DNA of 64,000 nt. Origin: Jhaorihella thermophila. GTDB lineage: Bacteria > Pseudomonadota > Alphaproteobacteria > Rhodobacterales > Rhodobacteraceae. The notes beneath the pieces were generated by a model. It was not told where the DNA came from and searched no databases. It saw only the letters and a program-made list of their open reading frames with translations. Shown here piece after piece: positions 1 through 7,645 of the stretch; the first letter of the stretch is position 1, and every line of letters starts with the position of its first letter. The DNA lies in the NCBI RefSeq assembly GCF_900108275.1, contig NZ_FNVD01000005.1, positions 165,340 to 229,339 on the forward strand. Direction: 5' to 3'. Both the position numbers and the translations under genes were made by a program.

Positions 1-1314
1 CGGCTGGGCGTCTTCGTCAAATACGTGCCCTAGCCGGTCACGCTGGGATTCACGGCCGGCATCGGCGCGATCATCCTGACCAGCCAACTGCGCCCTTTCC
101 TGGGGCTTCATCTGGATGGGCCGGAACCCGGTCCCTTTCTTGAAAAACTGCCTGTGCTGACCGAGGCGCTGCCGACCTTTTCGCCGGCATCTGTCGCCAT
201 CGGGTTGTTGACCATCGCCGTCATCCAGATCCTGCACCGGACGCGGCCCAACTGGCCCGGCATGCTGATCGCCGTGGCGCTTGCGTCATTGGCCGTGCTG
301 CCGCTTGAACACGAGATCGAAACGATCGGTTCGGTCTTTGGTGGCATTGGCGGCGGACTGCGCGCCCCGCGGCTGCCGGATTTCGACGCAGAGATGATCC
401 GAGCCGTTCTGCCCGACGCCATCGCCTTTACCATTCTGGGCGCGATCGAGTCGCTTCTGTCCGCCGTCGTCGCCGAAAGCATGACCGGCCACAAACACCG
501 CCCGAACGCCGAACTCGTGGGGCAGGGAATTGCCAATGTGGGTTCGGCGCTTTTTGGTGGGCTGCTGGTGACGGGAACCATTGCCCGCACCGCCACGAAT
601 GTGCGTGCAGGCGCCCGCAGCCCCGCCGCCGGCATGTTCCACGCGCTTGTCGTTCTCGCGGCGCTGATCCTTCTGGCGCCGCTTGCGGCGGCGATCCCGC
701 TTGCAGCGCTGGCAGGCGTTTTGATTCATGTGTCTCTGCACATGATCGACGTCGCCGCGATGCGGAACCTGTGGCGCACGGCGCGGGCCGAACTTGCCAT
801 CCTCGGCGTGACCCTGGCGCTGACCGTGCTGCGCGATCTGACCGAGGCGATCATGGTGGGCACCGCGCTGGGGTCGCTTTACTTTCTGCGCCGGCTTGCG
901 CGCATGAGCGGCATTACCGCGACGCCGGTTCCTCTGGCAGAGGCCGAACACCAGGAGCAAGAGGCAGGCACCCTGATCCTGACGCTCACGGGTGCCTGTT
1001 TCTTCGGTCTGGCCCCGATTCTGGAATCGGTCCTCGAGCGGATATCGGAGACGCCTCGGCATCTCGTCGTGGATCTCTCGGCCGTGCCCGTGATCGACCA
1101 GACCGGCGCCCGGTCCCTGGCGGCGTTCCTGAGACGAGAATGTCAGCGCGGAACCGAGAAGATCTGGATCACCCACGCCTCGCCCGCCGATCGCCGCGCG
1201 CTCAGATCGGCGGACCTGCCGGCCGGCACGCGCTTTGCCGCGAGCGTCGAAAGCGCCCTCGCCTGCCTGAACGCCGACGTGGCGCGGACCCAGCCAGATC
1301 GCGAAGCGACCTAG
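1..1314 (+). pseudogene. SulP-family anion permease, C-terminal part, interrupted by an in-frame TAG
   Basis: This is the distal part of a SulP (SLC26-type) inner-membrane anion permease; the N-terminus lies before the window. Read from base 1, the residues flanking bases 31-33 match the conserved SulP stretch VKYVP / PVTLGFTAG, but the codon between them is TAG where the family normally has an aromatic residue. The frame then stays open for 426 codons through the remaining membrane segments and a full cytoplasmic STAS domain (VVDLSAVPVIDQTG near bases 1065-1110). With no other damage, this looks like a very recent nonsense change, a sequencing error, or a readthrough site. A GTG at 154 could only restart a fragment. 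The stop codon shares the bases CTAG with the convergent aminotransferase gene. The transported anion cannot be told from sequence. Confidence 0.85.
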
Positions 1315-2171
1315 ATTGCCGATTTGCGGCTTTCCTCCAGGTAGATCTCGCGCAGCCGCGTCGCCACCGGCCCGGGCGTGCCGTCGCCCAGCCGAACGCC
1401 ATCTATTTCCACCACCGGGAATACGAAGGTCGAAGCCGACGTGATGAACGCCTCGTCCGCGGCTTTGGCCTCGTCGATGGTGAAGGGGCGTTCCTCGACC
1501 TCCATCTGCGCCTCGCGGGCAAAGCGCAGCACGGCGGCACGGGTGATCCCGTGAAGAATGTCGTGGCTCAGATCGCGGGTGATGATCCGCCCGTCCTTGA
1601 CGATATAGGCGTTGTTCGATGTCCCTTCGGTCACGAACCCGTCCTCGACCATCCAGGCATCGTCGCAACCGGCCTTCTTGGCGGCCATCTTGCCCATCGA
1701 GGGATAGAGAAGCTGCACCGTCTTGATGTCACGGCGGCTCCAGCGCAGATCGGGGATCGAGATCACCTTGATCCCCCGTTTCGCCGCGGGGTTGTCGGCC
1801 AGTTCGGGCTTGTTCTGCGTGAACATCACCACGGTGGGCTTCACCTCGTCGGGGTCGGGAAAGACGAAATCCCGGTCGGCGGGCGCGCCCCGAGTAATCT
1901 GAAGATAGATCATCCCCTCTTCGATCCCGTTGCGGCGCACCAGTTCGCGGTGGATTTCCAGCAGCTCATCCCGGCTCAACGGGTTCTGCATCTCGAGCTC
2001 CGACAGCGACCGCGCCAGCCGCGCCGCGTGGCCGTCAAAGTCGATCAGCCTGCCGTCCAGCACGCTGGTCACCTCGTAGACCGCGTCGGCCATCAGAAAG
2101 CCGCGATCGAAGATCGATACCTTCGCCTGCGTCTCGGGCAGGTATTCGCCATTCACGTAAACGGTGCGCAT
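1311..2171 (-). CDS. D-amino-acid aminotransferase-like PLP enzyme (fold type IV)
   Basis: A 286-residue class IV pyridoxal-phosphate aminotransferase, of the group that holds D-amino-acid transaminases and branched-chain aminotransferases. The start MRTVYVNGEYLP and the DRGFLMADAVYE block (residues 22-33) are typical of D-alanine transaminases. Lys150 in the RRDIKTVQLL motif is the expected Schiff-base lysine, and E182 in the VTEGTSNN block is the usual PLP-ring residue. The ATG at 2171 gives the family's normal N-terminus; an upstream extension to 2231 would add 20 unrelated residues. It lies 13 bases after dgcA on the same strand, so it is probably the last gene of a dgcN-dgcA-aminotransferase operon. 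D-amino-acid specificity is inferred from this context and similarity; a branched-chain or 4-amino-4-deoxychorismate role is not excluded. Confidence 0.85.
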   Translation of the reverse strand: MRTVYVNGEYLPETQAKVSIFDRGFLMADAVYEVTSVLDGRLIDFDGHAARLARSLSELEMQNPLSRDELLEIHRELVRRNGIEEGMIYLQITRGAPADRDFVFPDPDEVKPTVVMFTQNKPELADNPAAKRGIKVISIPDLRWSRRDIKTVQLLYPSMGKMAAKKAGCDDAWMVEDGFVTEGTSNNAYIVKDGRIITRDLSHDILHGITRAAVLRFAREAQMEVEERPFTIDEAKAADEAFITSASTFVFPVVEIDGVRLGDGTPGPVATRLREIYLEESRKSAI

Positions 2172-2184
2172 GGGCCGGTCTCTC

Positions 2185-3150
2185 CTATCCCCAGAGCGCG
2201 GCATCGGGGGGATGCACGCCCTTTTCATCATATCTTAAAGCATGCTCGCGGTCTTCGGCCAGAAGCAGCGGCCCGTCAAGGTCAACAACCGCCGCACCCT
2301 GCGCCACCAGAACCGCCGGCGCCATTGCCAGCGACGACCCGACCATGCAGCCGACCATGATGGCGTAGCCCTCCGCCTGGGCCGCCGCGCGCAAGGCCAG
2401 CGCCTCGGTCAGACCGCCGGTCTTGTCCAGCTTGATGTTGATCAGGTCGTATTTGCCCCTGAGTGCCGGCAGGCTGGCGCGGTCATGACAGCTCTCGTCG
2501 GCGCAGACCGGCACCGGGCGCTCCATCCCCAAAAGCGCATCATCTTCCGCCGCCGGCAGAGGCTGTTCCACCAGCGCCACGCCCAGCCGCTTCAGATGCG
2601 GCGCCAGATCGGCGTAGATCTCGGCGCTCCAGCCCTCGTTGGCGTCCACGATGATCTTCGAAGTCGGCGCGCCGGCCCTCACCGCCTCGAGCCGCGGCAT
2701 GTCGTCAGGCGTGCCCAGCTTGATCTTCAGCAGCGGCCGATGCGCATTCTTCTCGGCCTGCGCGCGCATTGCCTCTGGCGTGTCCAGCGACAAGGTATAG
2801 GCGGTGATCTCCGGCCCCGGCGCGGGCAACCCGGCCAATTCCCACACCCGGCGCCCGGCGCGCTTGGCCTCCATATCCCACAGAGCGCAATCGACCGCGT
2901 TGCGCGCCGCGCCTGCGGGCAATGCCTCTTGCAAAGCTGTCCGGTCGATTCCTTCCGGCAAGCCGGCAATCTGCGCCTCGACCGACTCCAGCGTCTCGCC
3001 ATAGCGCGCATAGGGCACGCACTCGCCCCATCCTCTATGCGTCCCGTCGCGGACGTGAACCGTCAGAACCCGCGCTTCGGTCCTCGACCCGCGTGAGATG
3101 GTAAAGACCTGCGCCAGCCGGAACACGTCGCGGGTCACCTTGATCGTCAA
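2185..3150 (-). CDS. dgcA: N-acetyl-D-glutamate racemase / dipeptide-epimerase-like enolase-superfamily enzyme
   Basis: An enolase-superfamily (muconate lactonizing subgroup) enzyme of 321 residues with the full catalytic set visible: K142-x-K144 (LKIKLG), metal ligands D169 (VDANEGW), E195 (VEQPLP) and D218 (CADES), and the second base in K240-x-x-K243 (IKLDKTGG). Relatives are called L-Ala-D/L-Glu epimerase, or DgcA, which turns N-acetyl-D-glutamate into N-acetyl-L-glutamate. The gene directly upstream is a dgcN homologue, which favours the DgcA role. I chose the TTG at 3150: it follows a G-rich ribosome-binding stretch and starts just before the family's first beta strand. Extending to the TTG at 3177 would run into an intergenic repeat. 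A dipeptide epimerase role in murein-peptide recycling is the main alternative. Confidence 0.85.
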   Translation of the reverse strand: MTIKVTRDVFRLAQVFTISRGSRTEARVLTVHVRDGTHRGWGECVPYARYGETLESVEAQIAGLPEGIDRTALQEALPAGAARNAVDCALWDMEAKRAGRRVWELAGLPAPGPEITAYTLSLDTPEAMRAQAEKNAHRPLLKIKLGTPDDMPRLEAVRAGAPTSKIIVDANEGWSAEIYADLAPHLKRLGVALVEQPLPAAEDDALLGMERPVPVCADESCHDRASLPALRGKYDLINIKLDKTGGLTEALALRAAAQAEGYAIMVGCMVGSSLAMAPAVLVAQGAAVVDLDGPLLLAEDREHALRYDEKGVHPPDAALWG

Positions 3151-3160
3151 GCCCCTGCCC

Positions 3161-3212
3161 CCTTCATCTTGCTCCAAATACTCCGGGGAGCGCGAGGGGC
3201 AGCGCCCCTCGC
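3161..3212 (-). repeat. 3'-end repeat element, copy 1
   Basis: Reading leftward from the dgcN stop there is a perfect 9-bp hairpin (192-200 paired with 204-212 of the 3000s, loop GCT on the minus strand), followed by the words GGAGTATTTGGAG and CAAGATGAAGG. The same arrangement recurs at 13423-13473 and 59014-59066. It fills most of the dgcN-dgcA gap and ends about 10 bases before the dgcA start. It could act as a terminator or RNA-stability element. Confidence 0.7.
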
Positions 3213-3239
3213 CCCCGCCATTGCCGCCCGCGAAACGGC

Positions 3240-4256
3240 TCAGGCCGGTTCCAAGAACTCCGCGGCCAGCGCATCCACCAGCTTGCCCGGTCCGAAACGG
3301 AACGGATCCGTTGCCGGCAAGCCCATCCGCGCCTCAAGTTCCGTGAGATAACGCTTTGCCGCGTCCTCGTCCATGTGCTGGGTGTTGACCGAAATGCCGA
3401 TGACCCTGCAATCGGGATTGGCCACACGCGCCAGCCCCAGCGCCATGTCCCGCAGCGCCTCGAGCGTCGGCAGCTTGTAGCCGGGCAGTCCGCGCATGTG
3501 CTCCCGCGTCGGTTCGTGGCACAGGACCAGCGCATCCGGCTGTCCCCCATGAATCAGCGCCATCGTCACACCGGAATAGGAGACGTGGAACAGGCTGCCC
3601 TGTCCCTCGATGATGTCCCAGTGATCGTCGTCATTGTCGGGCGTCAGCCACTCGACCGACCCCGCCATGAAATCGGCCACGACCGCATCCAGCGGCACGC
3701 CGTCGCCGGTGATCAGGATACCGGTCTGACCAGTCGCCCGAAAAGTCGATTTCATCCCCCGTCGCCGCATTTCGGCGTCCATCGCCAGCGTGGTATACAT
3801 CTTGCCAACCGAACAGTCGGTGCCCACCGCCAGCAGCCGCTTGCCCCGGCGCTTGACGCCGTTGGCGATCGGGTAATCCACCTCCGGCACCCGAACATCG
3901 TGCAGCGCCCGGCCGCACGCCTCGGCCACGGCCACCAGGTCCGGCTCGTCCCGCAGCAGGTTGTGCAGCCCCGAGGCCAGGTCGAACCCTTCTTCCAGCG
4001 CCGCCACCAGAACCTTTTTCCATTCCTTGCTGATGACGCCCCCGCGGTTGGCAACGCCGATCACCAGCGTTTTGGCGCCGGCGGCCTTGGCCTCGGCCAA
4101 TTCCATGTCCTTCAGACCCAGATCCGCCCCGCAGCCCGCCATCCGGTACTGGCCCACGGCGTTTTCCGGACGCCAGTCCTTGATGCCCTGCGCGACCTTG
4201 GCGGCGAGCTGGTCGGGCGCGTCGCCCAGGAAAAGAAGATATGGCGTCTGGATCAT
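3240..4256 (-). CDS. dgcN: DgcN-type D-glutamate N-acetyltransferase (DUF1611)
   Basis: A 338-residue DUF1611 protein. The family's P-loop-like signature is present as GTDCSVGK (residues 145-152), followed by the C-terminal block VSYSGVTMALIHGGQPDALVLCHEP typical of the group (written here only as a landmark around residues 235-260). In studied marine proteobacteria DgcN acetylates D-glutamate on nitrogen and DgcA then racemizes the product, so that D-glutamate from cell-wall or environmental sources can be used. Having dgcA immediately downstream on the same strand supports this assignment. The ATG at 4256 begins MIQTPYLLFLG, the usual family start; longer readings upstream are non-conserved. 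No regulator gene sits beside it, though an AT-rich stretch with a GAATATTC palindrome lies upstream (4378-4385). Confidence 0.85.
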   Translation of the reverse strand: MIQTPYLLFLGDAPDQLAAKVAQGIKDWRPENAVGQYRMAGCGADLGLKDMELAEAKAAGAKTLVIGVANRGGVISKEWKKVLVAALEEGFDLASGLHNLLRDEPDLVAVAEACGRALHDVRVPEVDYPIANGVKRRGKRLLAVGTDCSVGKMYTTLAMDAEMRRRGMKSTFRATGQTGILITGDGVPLDAVVADFMAGSVEWLTPDNDDDHWDIIEGQGSLFHVSYSGVTMALIHGGQPDALVLCHEPTREHMRGLPGYKLPTLEALRDMALGLARVANPDCRVIGISVNTQHMDEDAAKRYLTELEARMGLPATDPFRFGPGKLVDALAAEFLEPA

Positions 4257-4516
4257 GGTTCCGTCCTCGCGTCTGACTCTGGGACGAGTGTGTCCGATTT
4301 GACGGGGAAGGTTGTTCCAAACTGGCGCAAACTGGTGGGTCTGGCGCGAAATTTTTGCGGCAATTCCACTTTGCTTCGAATATTCTTCGATGAAAGCGCG
4401 TCTCGGTGGTGAAGGGCGCGTCCTGTCTGCCGGGAAACCTGGCGGCCGCCGCTTTCCGATTGCGCCCTTCGCCGCTCCGTGGCAGCCGTGTGGGCAGCAG
4501 CGAAAGGGGGGATGCC

Positions 4517-5500
4517 ATGAAGATTGCGGAACAGGTAACATTCGGCGGATCCGGCCTGAATCGCGCGGCGCATCTTCGCGGCGACCCGGACCGGCAAGCC
4601 GACCTGCTGGCCCGAGCCGACGCGACCTTCCTGCCGATCTGGCGCGGCAAGCCGCTGGTCCGGGGTGAAAACCGGGATCAGCTGGCGCTGTTGCCGATGA
4701 CCCATCCCCTGATCGTCGCGCCGCCGGGGGGCGAGCCGGACAGTCCGATCTTTCTGGGCCTGTCCGAAGCCGACGAACCGTATTTCGCCCGCGACATCTC
4801 GCACTGGCACCCCGAGGGGCAGGATACCGCGGCGCTGGGGCGACTCTTCGACCCGACCGAGCAGCACCATCCCGATCTGCCGCCCGATCACGTCTTTGCC
4901 GAGCTGCGCCGGCTGATGTCACGGCTTTCGCCACGCGATGCGGAGCTGGCGGTGATCGCCAGGGGGCTTGTCGAATGGCACCGCACCCACCGTTTCTGTG
5001 CCCGCTGCGGGCGGGAAAGCGCCCCGGTCATGGCGGGCTGGCAGCGGCTGTGCGACGGTTGCGGCGCGACTCATTTCCCGCGCACCGACCCGGTGGTGAT
5101 CATGTTGATAACGCATGGCGATTCAGTGCTGATGGGCCGTTCACCCGGCTGGCCCGAGGGGATGTATTCGCTGCTGGCGGGTTTCATGGAGCCGGGCGAG
5201 ACGCTCGAGGCCGCCGTGCGCCGCGAGGTCGCCGAGGAAACCGGCGTGGCGGTCGGCGAGGTGTCCTATCTCGCCAGCCAGCCCTGGCCCTTTCCGGCCT
5301 CGCTGATGATCGGCTGCCGGGGCACGGCGCTGTCGCGCGAGATCACCATCGATTCGGTCGAGATCGAGGACGCGATGTGGGTGACCCGGTCCGAGATGCT
5401 GTCGGCCTTTGCCGGGGAACATCCCGTCCTGAAGCCGGCGCGACGTGGCGCCATCGCGCAGTTTCTTTTGCGCAACTGGCTTGCGGACCGGCTGGATTAA
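4517..5500 (+). CDS. nudC: NAD(H) pyrophosphatase (NudC-type Nudix hydrolase)
   Basis: A 327-residue Nudix hydrolase of the NudC type, which splits NADH to NMNH and AMP and removes the NAD cap from some RNAs. It has the N-terminal NudC domain, a zinc ribbon with paired cysteines (CARC and CDGC, around residues 155-175), a complete Nudix box beginning GFMEPGETLEAAVRREV and ending EETGV, and the family-specific SQPWPFPAS motif just after it, which distinguishes NudC from other Nudix enzymes. The ATG at 4517 has a strong ribosome-binding site (AAAGGGGGG) five bases upstream; the frame is open earlier but unlike the family. The SRPBCC gene follows after 39 bases and may be co-transcribed. Confidence 0.93.
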   Translation: MKIAEQVTFGGSGLNRAAHLRGDPDRQADLLARADATFLPIWRGKPLVRGENRDQLALLPMTHPLIVAPPGGEPDSPIFLGLSEADEPYFARDISHWHPEGQDTAALGRLFDPTEQHHPDLPPDHVFAELRRLMSRLSPRDAELAVIARGLVEWHRTHRFCARCGRESAPVMAGWQRLCDGCGATHFPRTDPVVIMLITHGDSVLMGRSPGWPEGMYSLLAGFMEPGETLEAAVRREVAEETGVAVGEVSYLASQPWPFPASLMIGCRGTALSREITIDSVEIEDAMWVTRSEMLSAFAGEHPVLKPARRGAIAQFLLRNWLADRLD

Positions 5501-5539
5501 CGGGTAACCGGGAACCGGGGGCATGACCGGGCAGGAACG

Positions 5540-6007
5540 ATGAAGTTTTCAAGCAAGGAAGACATCGAAGCGCCGATCGAAACCGTTTTCGCCGAGATTT
5601 CGGATTTCGAAGCCTTCGAACGGTCCGCGATCCGCCGGGGCGCCGAGGTGCGCCGGCGCAATGATCTGACCCCGCCGGCGACGGGGATGAGTTGGGACAC
5701 CACGTTCCGGCTGCGCGGCAAGCCACGCGAGATGAAGCTGGTGCTGTCGCGGTTCGACGCGCCCACCGACGTTCAGCTGACCGCTACCGGCAAGAGCTTC
5801 GAGGGCACGCTTGACGTGGCGCTGATCGCGCTGTCGCCGCACCGCACGCGGCTGAGCATCTCGGTCGAGATCCGTCCAAGAACCCTGGCCGGGCGACTGT
5901 TCGTGCAGTCGCTGAAGCTGGCGAAAAAGGACATGAACCGGCGCTTCAAGCTGAAGGTTGCCGATTTCGCCCAGGGCATAGAGGACCGCTGCGCGAAGCT
6001 CGCCTGA
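5540..6007 (+). CDS. SRPBCC (START-like) fold protein
   Basis: A 155-residue soluble protein with the pattern of the SRPBCC/START-like fold: an opening beta strand with the '[19 protein letters not shown]' type helix-grip start, alternating beta strands, and a long C-terminal amphipathic helix (around residues 120-150). Such proteins bind a hydrophobic ligand in a central cavity, but the ligand cannot be read from sequence. No signal peptide or membrane segment is present. The gene lies 39 bases after nudC and ends five bases before the convergent pheA stop, so it is likely the last gene of the nudC transcript. Close relatives are common in Rhodobacteraceae; function is unknown. Confidence 0.8.
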   Translation: MKFSSKEDIEAPIETVFAEISDFEAFERSAIRRGAEVRRRNDLTPPATGMSWDTTFRLRGKPREMKLVLSRFDAPTDVQLTATGKSFEGTLDVALIALSPHRTRLSISVEIRPRTLAGRLFVQSLKLAKKDMNRRFKLKVADFAQGIEDRCAKLA

Positions 6008-6012
6008 CCGGA

Positions 6013-6843
6013 TCAGCCGCGTTCGCCGGCCGCCGGGTAGACGCCCAGGATTTCCATGCTTGCGGTGAAATAGCCCAGCTCGTCCAGCGCGAGCCGCACG
6101 TTCGGGTCGTTCGGGTGGCCTTCGATGTCGGCATAGAACTGGGTGGCGGTGAACGATCCGTCCAGCATGTAGCTTTCCAGCTTGGTCATGTTCACGCCGT
6201 TGGTGGCGAATCCGCCCAGCGCCTTGTAGAGCGCCGCTGGAATGTTGCGCACCTGAAAGACGAAGGTGGTCATCATCTTCTCGGCCCGGCGGGAATGGTC
6301 CGCCTGACGCGACATCAGCAGGAACCGGGTGGTGTTGTGCGCGTGGTCCTCGATATGGCGGGCCAGGATGTGCAGGCCGTTGATCTCGGCTGCAAGGTCC
6401 GAGGCCAGCGCCCCGGTCCTGCGGTCCCCGGACTTCGCGATCTCGGCCGCCGCGCCGGCGCTGTCGGCCGCCGCCTCGCCCCGGATGCCATAGCGTTTCA
6501 GGAACTCGGCCGCCTGCGGCAGCAGGACGAGATGGGCGCGGACGCGCTCGATTTCCTCGATCTCGACGCCGGGCAGCGCCATCAGGCTGATATGCACCCG
6601 CACGAAGGCCTCGTCCACGATGTGCAGACCGCTTTCGGGCAGCAGGCGGTGAATGTCCGCGACCCGGCCGTAGGTGGAGTTTTCCACCGGCAGCATCGCC
6701 ATGTCGGCCTTGCCGGTCTGCACCGCGCGGATCGCGTCCTCGAAGGTGCGGCAGGGCAGGGGCTCCATGTCCGGGCGGGCCTTGATGCAGGCCTCGTGGC
6801 TGTAGGCGCCGGGCTCTCCCTGGAATGCGATGCGTCCGGTCAT
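6013..6843 (-). CDS. pheA: Prephenate dehydratase
   Basis: A monofunctional prephenate dehydratase of 276 residues, which converts prephenate to phenylpyruvate in phenylalanine synthesis. The catalytic TRF triad appears in HNTTRFLL (near residue 172), preceded by the [10 protein letters not shown] substrate-binding stretch near residue 55. A C-terminal ACT domain (from about residue 190) carries [15 protein letters not shown], the site where phenylalanine normally binds for feedback inhibition. There is no chorismate mutase domain, so the mutase must be encoded elsewhere. The ATG at 6843 gives [15 protein letters not shown], the standard family start; the frame continues upstream but without similarity. 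It is divergent from the cytochrome c552 gene, with 114 bases between them. Confidence 0.95.
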   Translation of the reverse strand: MTGRIAFQGEPGAYSHEACIKARPDMEPLPCRTFEDAIRAVQTGKADMAMLPVENSTYGRVADIHRLLPESGLHIVDEAFVRVHISLMALPGVEIEEIERVRAHLVLLPQAAEFLKRYGIRGEAAADSAGAAAEIAKSGDRRTGALASDLAAEINGLHILARHIEDHAHNTTRFLLMSRQADHSRRAEKMMTTFVFQVRNIPAALYKALGGFATNGVNMTKLESYMLDGSFTATQFYADIEGHPNDPNVRLALDELGYFTASMEILGVYPAAGERG

Positions 6844-6869
6844 GTGGTTTTCCGTGCAACAGGTGCGAA

Positions 6870-6897
6870 TTGGGCGTTTCGTCGCGCTGTCTATACC
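6870..6897 (+). promoter_or_regulatory. Candidate sigma-70 promoter for the cytochrome c552 gene
   Basis: TTGGGC at 6870-6875, a 16-base spacer, and TATACC at 6892-6897, about 60 bases before the cytochrome start. It resembles the other candidate promoters in this window, which have a TATACG-type -10 box. Confidence 0.4.
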
Positions 6898-6957
6898 TTG
6901 CCTCGCGCGAGGGGAAGCCTTAGACACCCCGCAAACGGACAAATGGACTCGCGATCA

Positions 6958-7464
6958 ATGTTTGACACGATGACTGTGACCAAGGCCGCCGGCGGTGTGC
7001 TGGGCGCCTTTCTGATCTTCCTGCTGGGCAAGTGGGCCGCCGAATTGATGTATCATGTCGATGGGCATGGCGAAGCCGCCTATGTCATCGAAGTCGAAAG
7101 CTCGGGCGGCGGCGAAGAGGCGGTGGAAGAGGTCAGCTTCGAGGATCTTCTGGCCCAGGCCGATGTGGAAAAGGGCAAGAAACTGTTCAAGAAATGCGTG
7201 GCCTGCCACAAGACCGAAGAGGGCGCGAACGCCACCGGCCCGTATCTTTACGGCGTGGTTGGCCGCCCGGTCGCCGGTGTCGCCGGCTTCAACTATTCCG
7301 ACGCGATGAAGGCCCACGGGGGCGAATGGACTCCGGAAGAGCTGTTTGCCTTCCTGGAAAGCCCCAAGAACTACATTCCCGGCAACAAGATGACGTTCAA
7401 GGGCCTCTCCAAGCCCGAGGATCGCGCCAACATCATCGCCTATCTGGACAGCCTGGACGACTGA
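6958..7464 (+). CDS. cycM: Membrane-anchored cytochrome c552 (CycM-type)
   Basis: A class I cytochrome c of 168 residues. Residues 11-30 form an uncleaved membrane anchor, residues 44-60 an acidic linker, and the heme domain follows with CVACH (C80, C83, H84) and the sixth ligand M145 in PGNKMTF. This is the layout of Paracoccus cytochrome c552, which passes electrons from the bc1 complex to the aa3-type oxidase on the periplasmic side of the inner membrane. I chose the ATG at 6958 (MFDTMTVTK), which matches the usual start; an ATG at 6943 would add five residues. A strong terminator follows 25 bases after the stop, so it is probably a single-gene transcript. Confidence 0.93.
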   Translation: MFDTMTVTKAAGGVLGAFLIFLLGKWAAELMYHVDGHGEAAYVIEVESSGGGEEAVEEVSFEDLLAQADVEKGKKLFKKCVACHKTEEGANATGPYLYGVVGRPVAGVAGFNYSDAMKAHGGEWTPEELFAFLESPKNYIPGNKMTFKGLSKPEDRANIIAYLDSLDD

Positions 7465-7488
7465 TCCGGGATCCGGGGACAGTGAAGG

Positions 7489-7516
7489 GGCCATCGCATC
7501 GGCGATGGCCTTTTTC
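7489..7516 (+). terminator. Rho-independent terminator after the cytochrome c552 gene
   Basis: A perfect 9-bp stem (GGCCATCGC / GCGATGGCC) with the four-base loop ATCG, followed directly by TTTTT. Its position 25 bases after the stop fits the end of the cytochrome transcript. Confidence 0.9.
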
Positions 7517-7542
7517 GTTGGCCGCGGCTTCGCGGACCTGAC

Positions 7543-7556
7543 AGGATTGTAATCCT
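7543..7556 (+). promoter_or_regulatory. Inverted repeat upstream of the Yej-type operon, possible operator
   Basis: AGGATT-GT-AATCCT, a 6-bp perfect inverted repeat, lies eight bases before the candidate -35 box of the peptide-importer operon. The position suits an activator site; the binding protein is unknown. Confidence 0.4.
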
Positions 7557-7564
7557 TTCCCGCC

Positions 7565-7593
7565 TTGAACATCCCCCCTGCGCGCCATTAGCT
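7565..7593 (+). promoter_or_regulatory. Candidate promoter for the Yej-type operon
   Basis: TTGAAC at 7565-7570, 17 bases, then TTAGCT at 7588-7593, about 50 bases before the start of the binding-protein gene. The -35 box is good; the -10 box is weak. Confidence 0.4.
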
Positions 7594-7645
7594 TGCAGAC
7601 ACAACGACAATGGCCCGCAGGGCCAGGGCAGCGGAGGATGACGCG

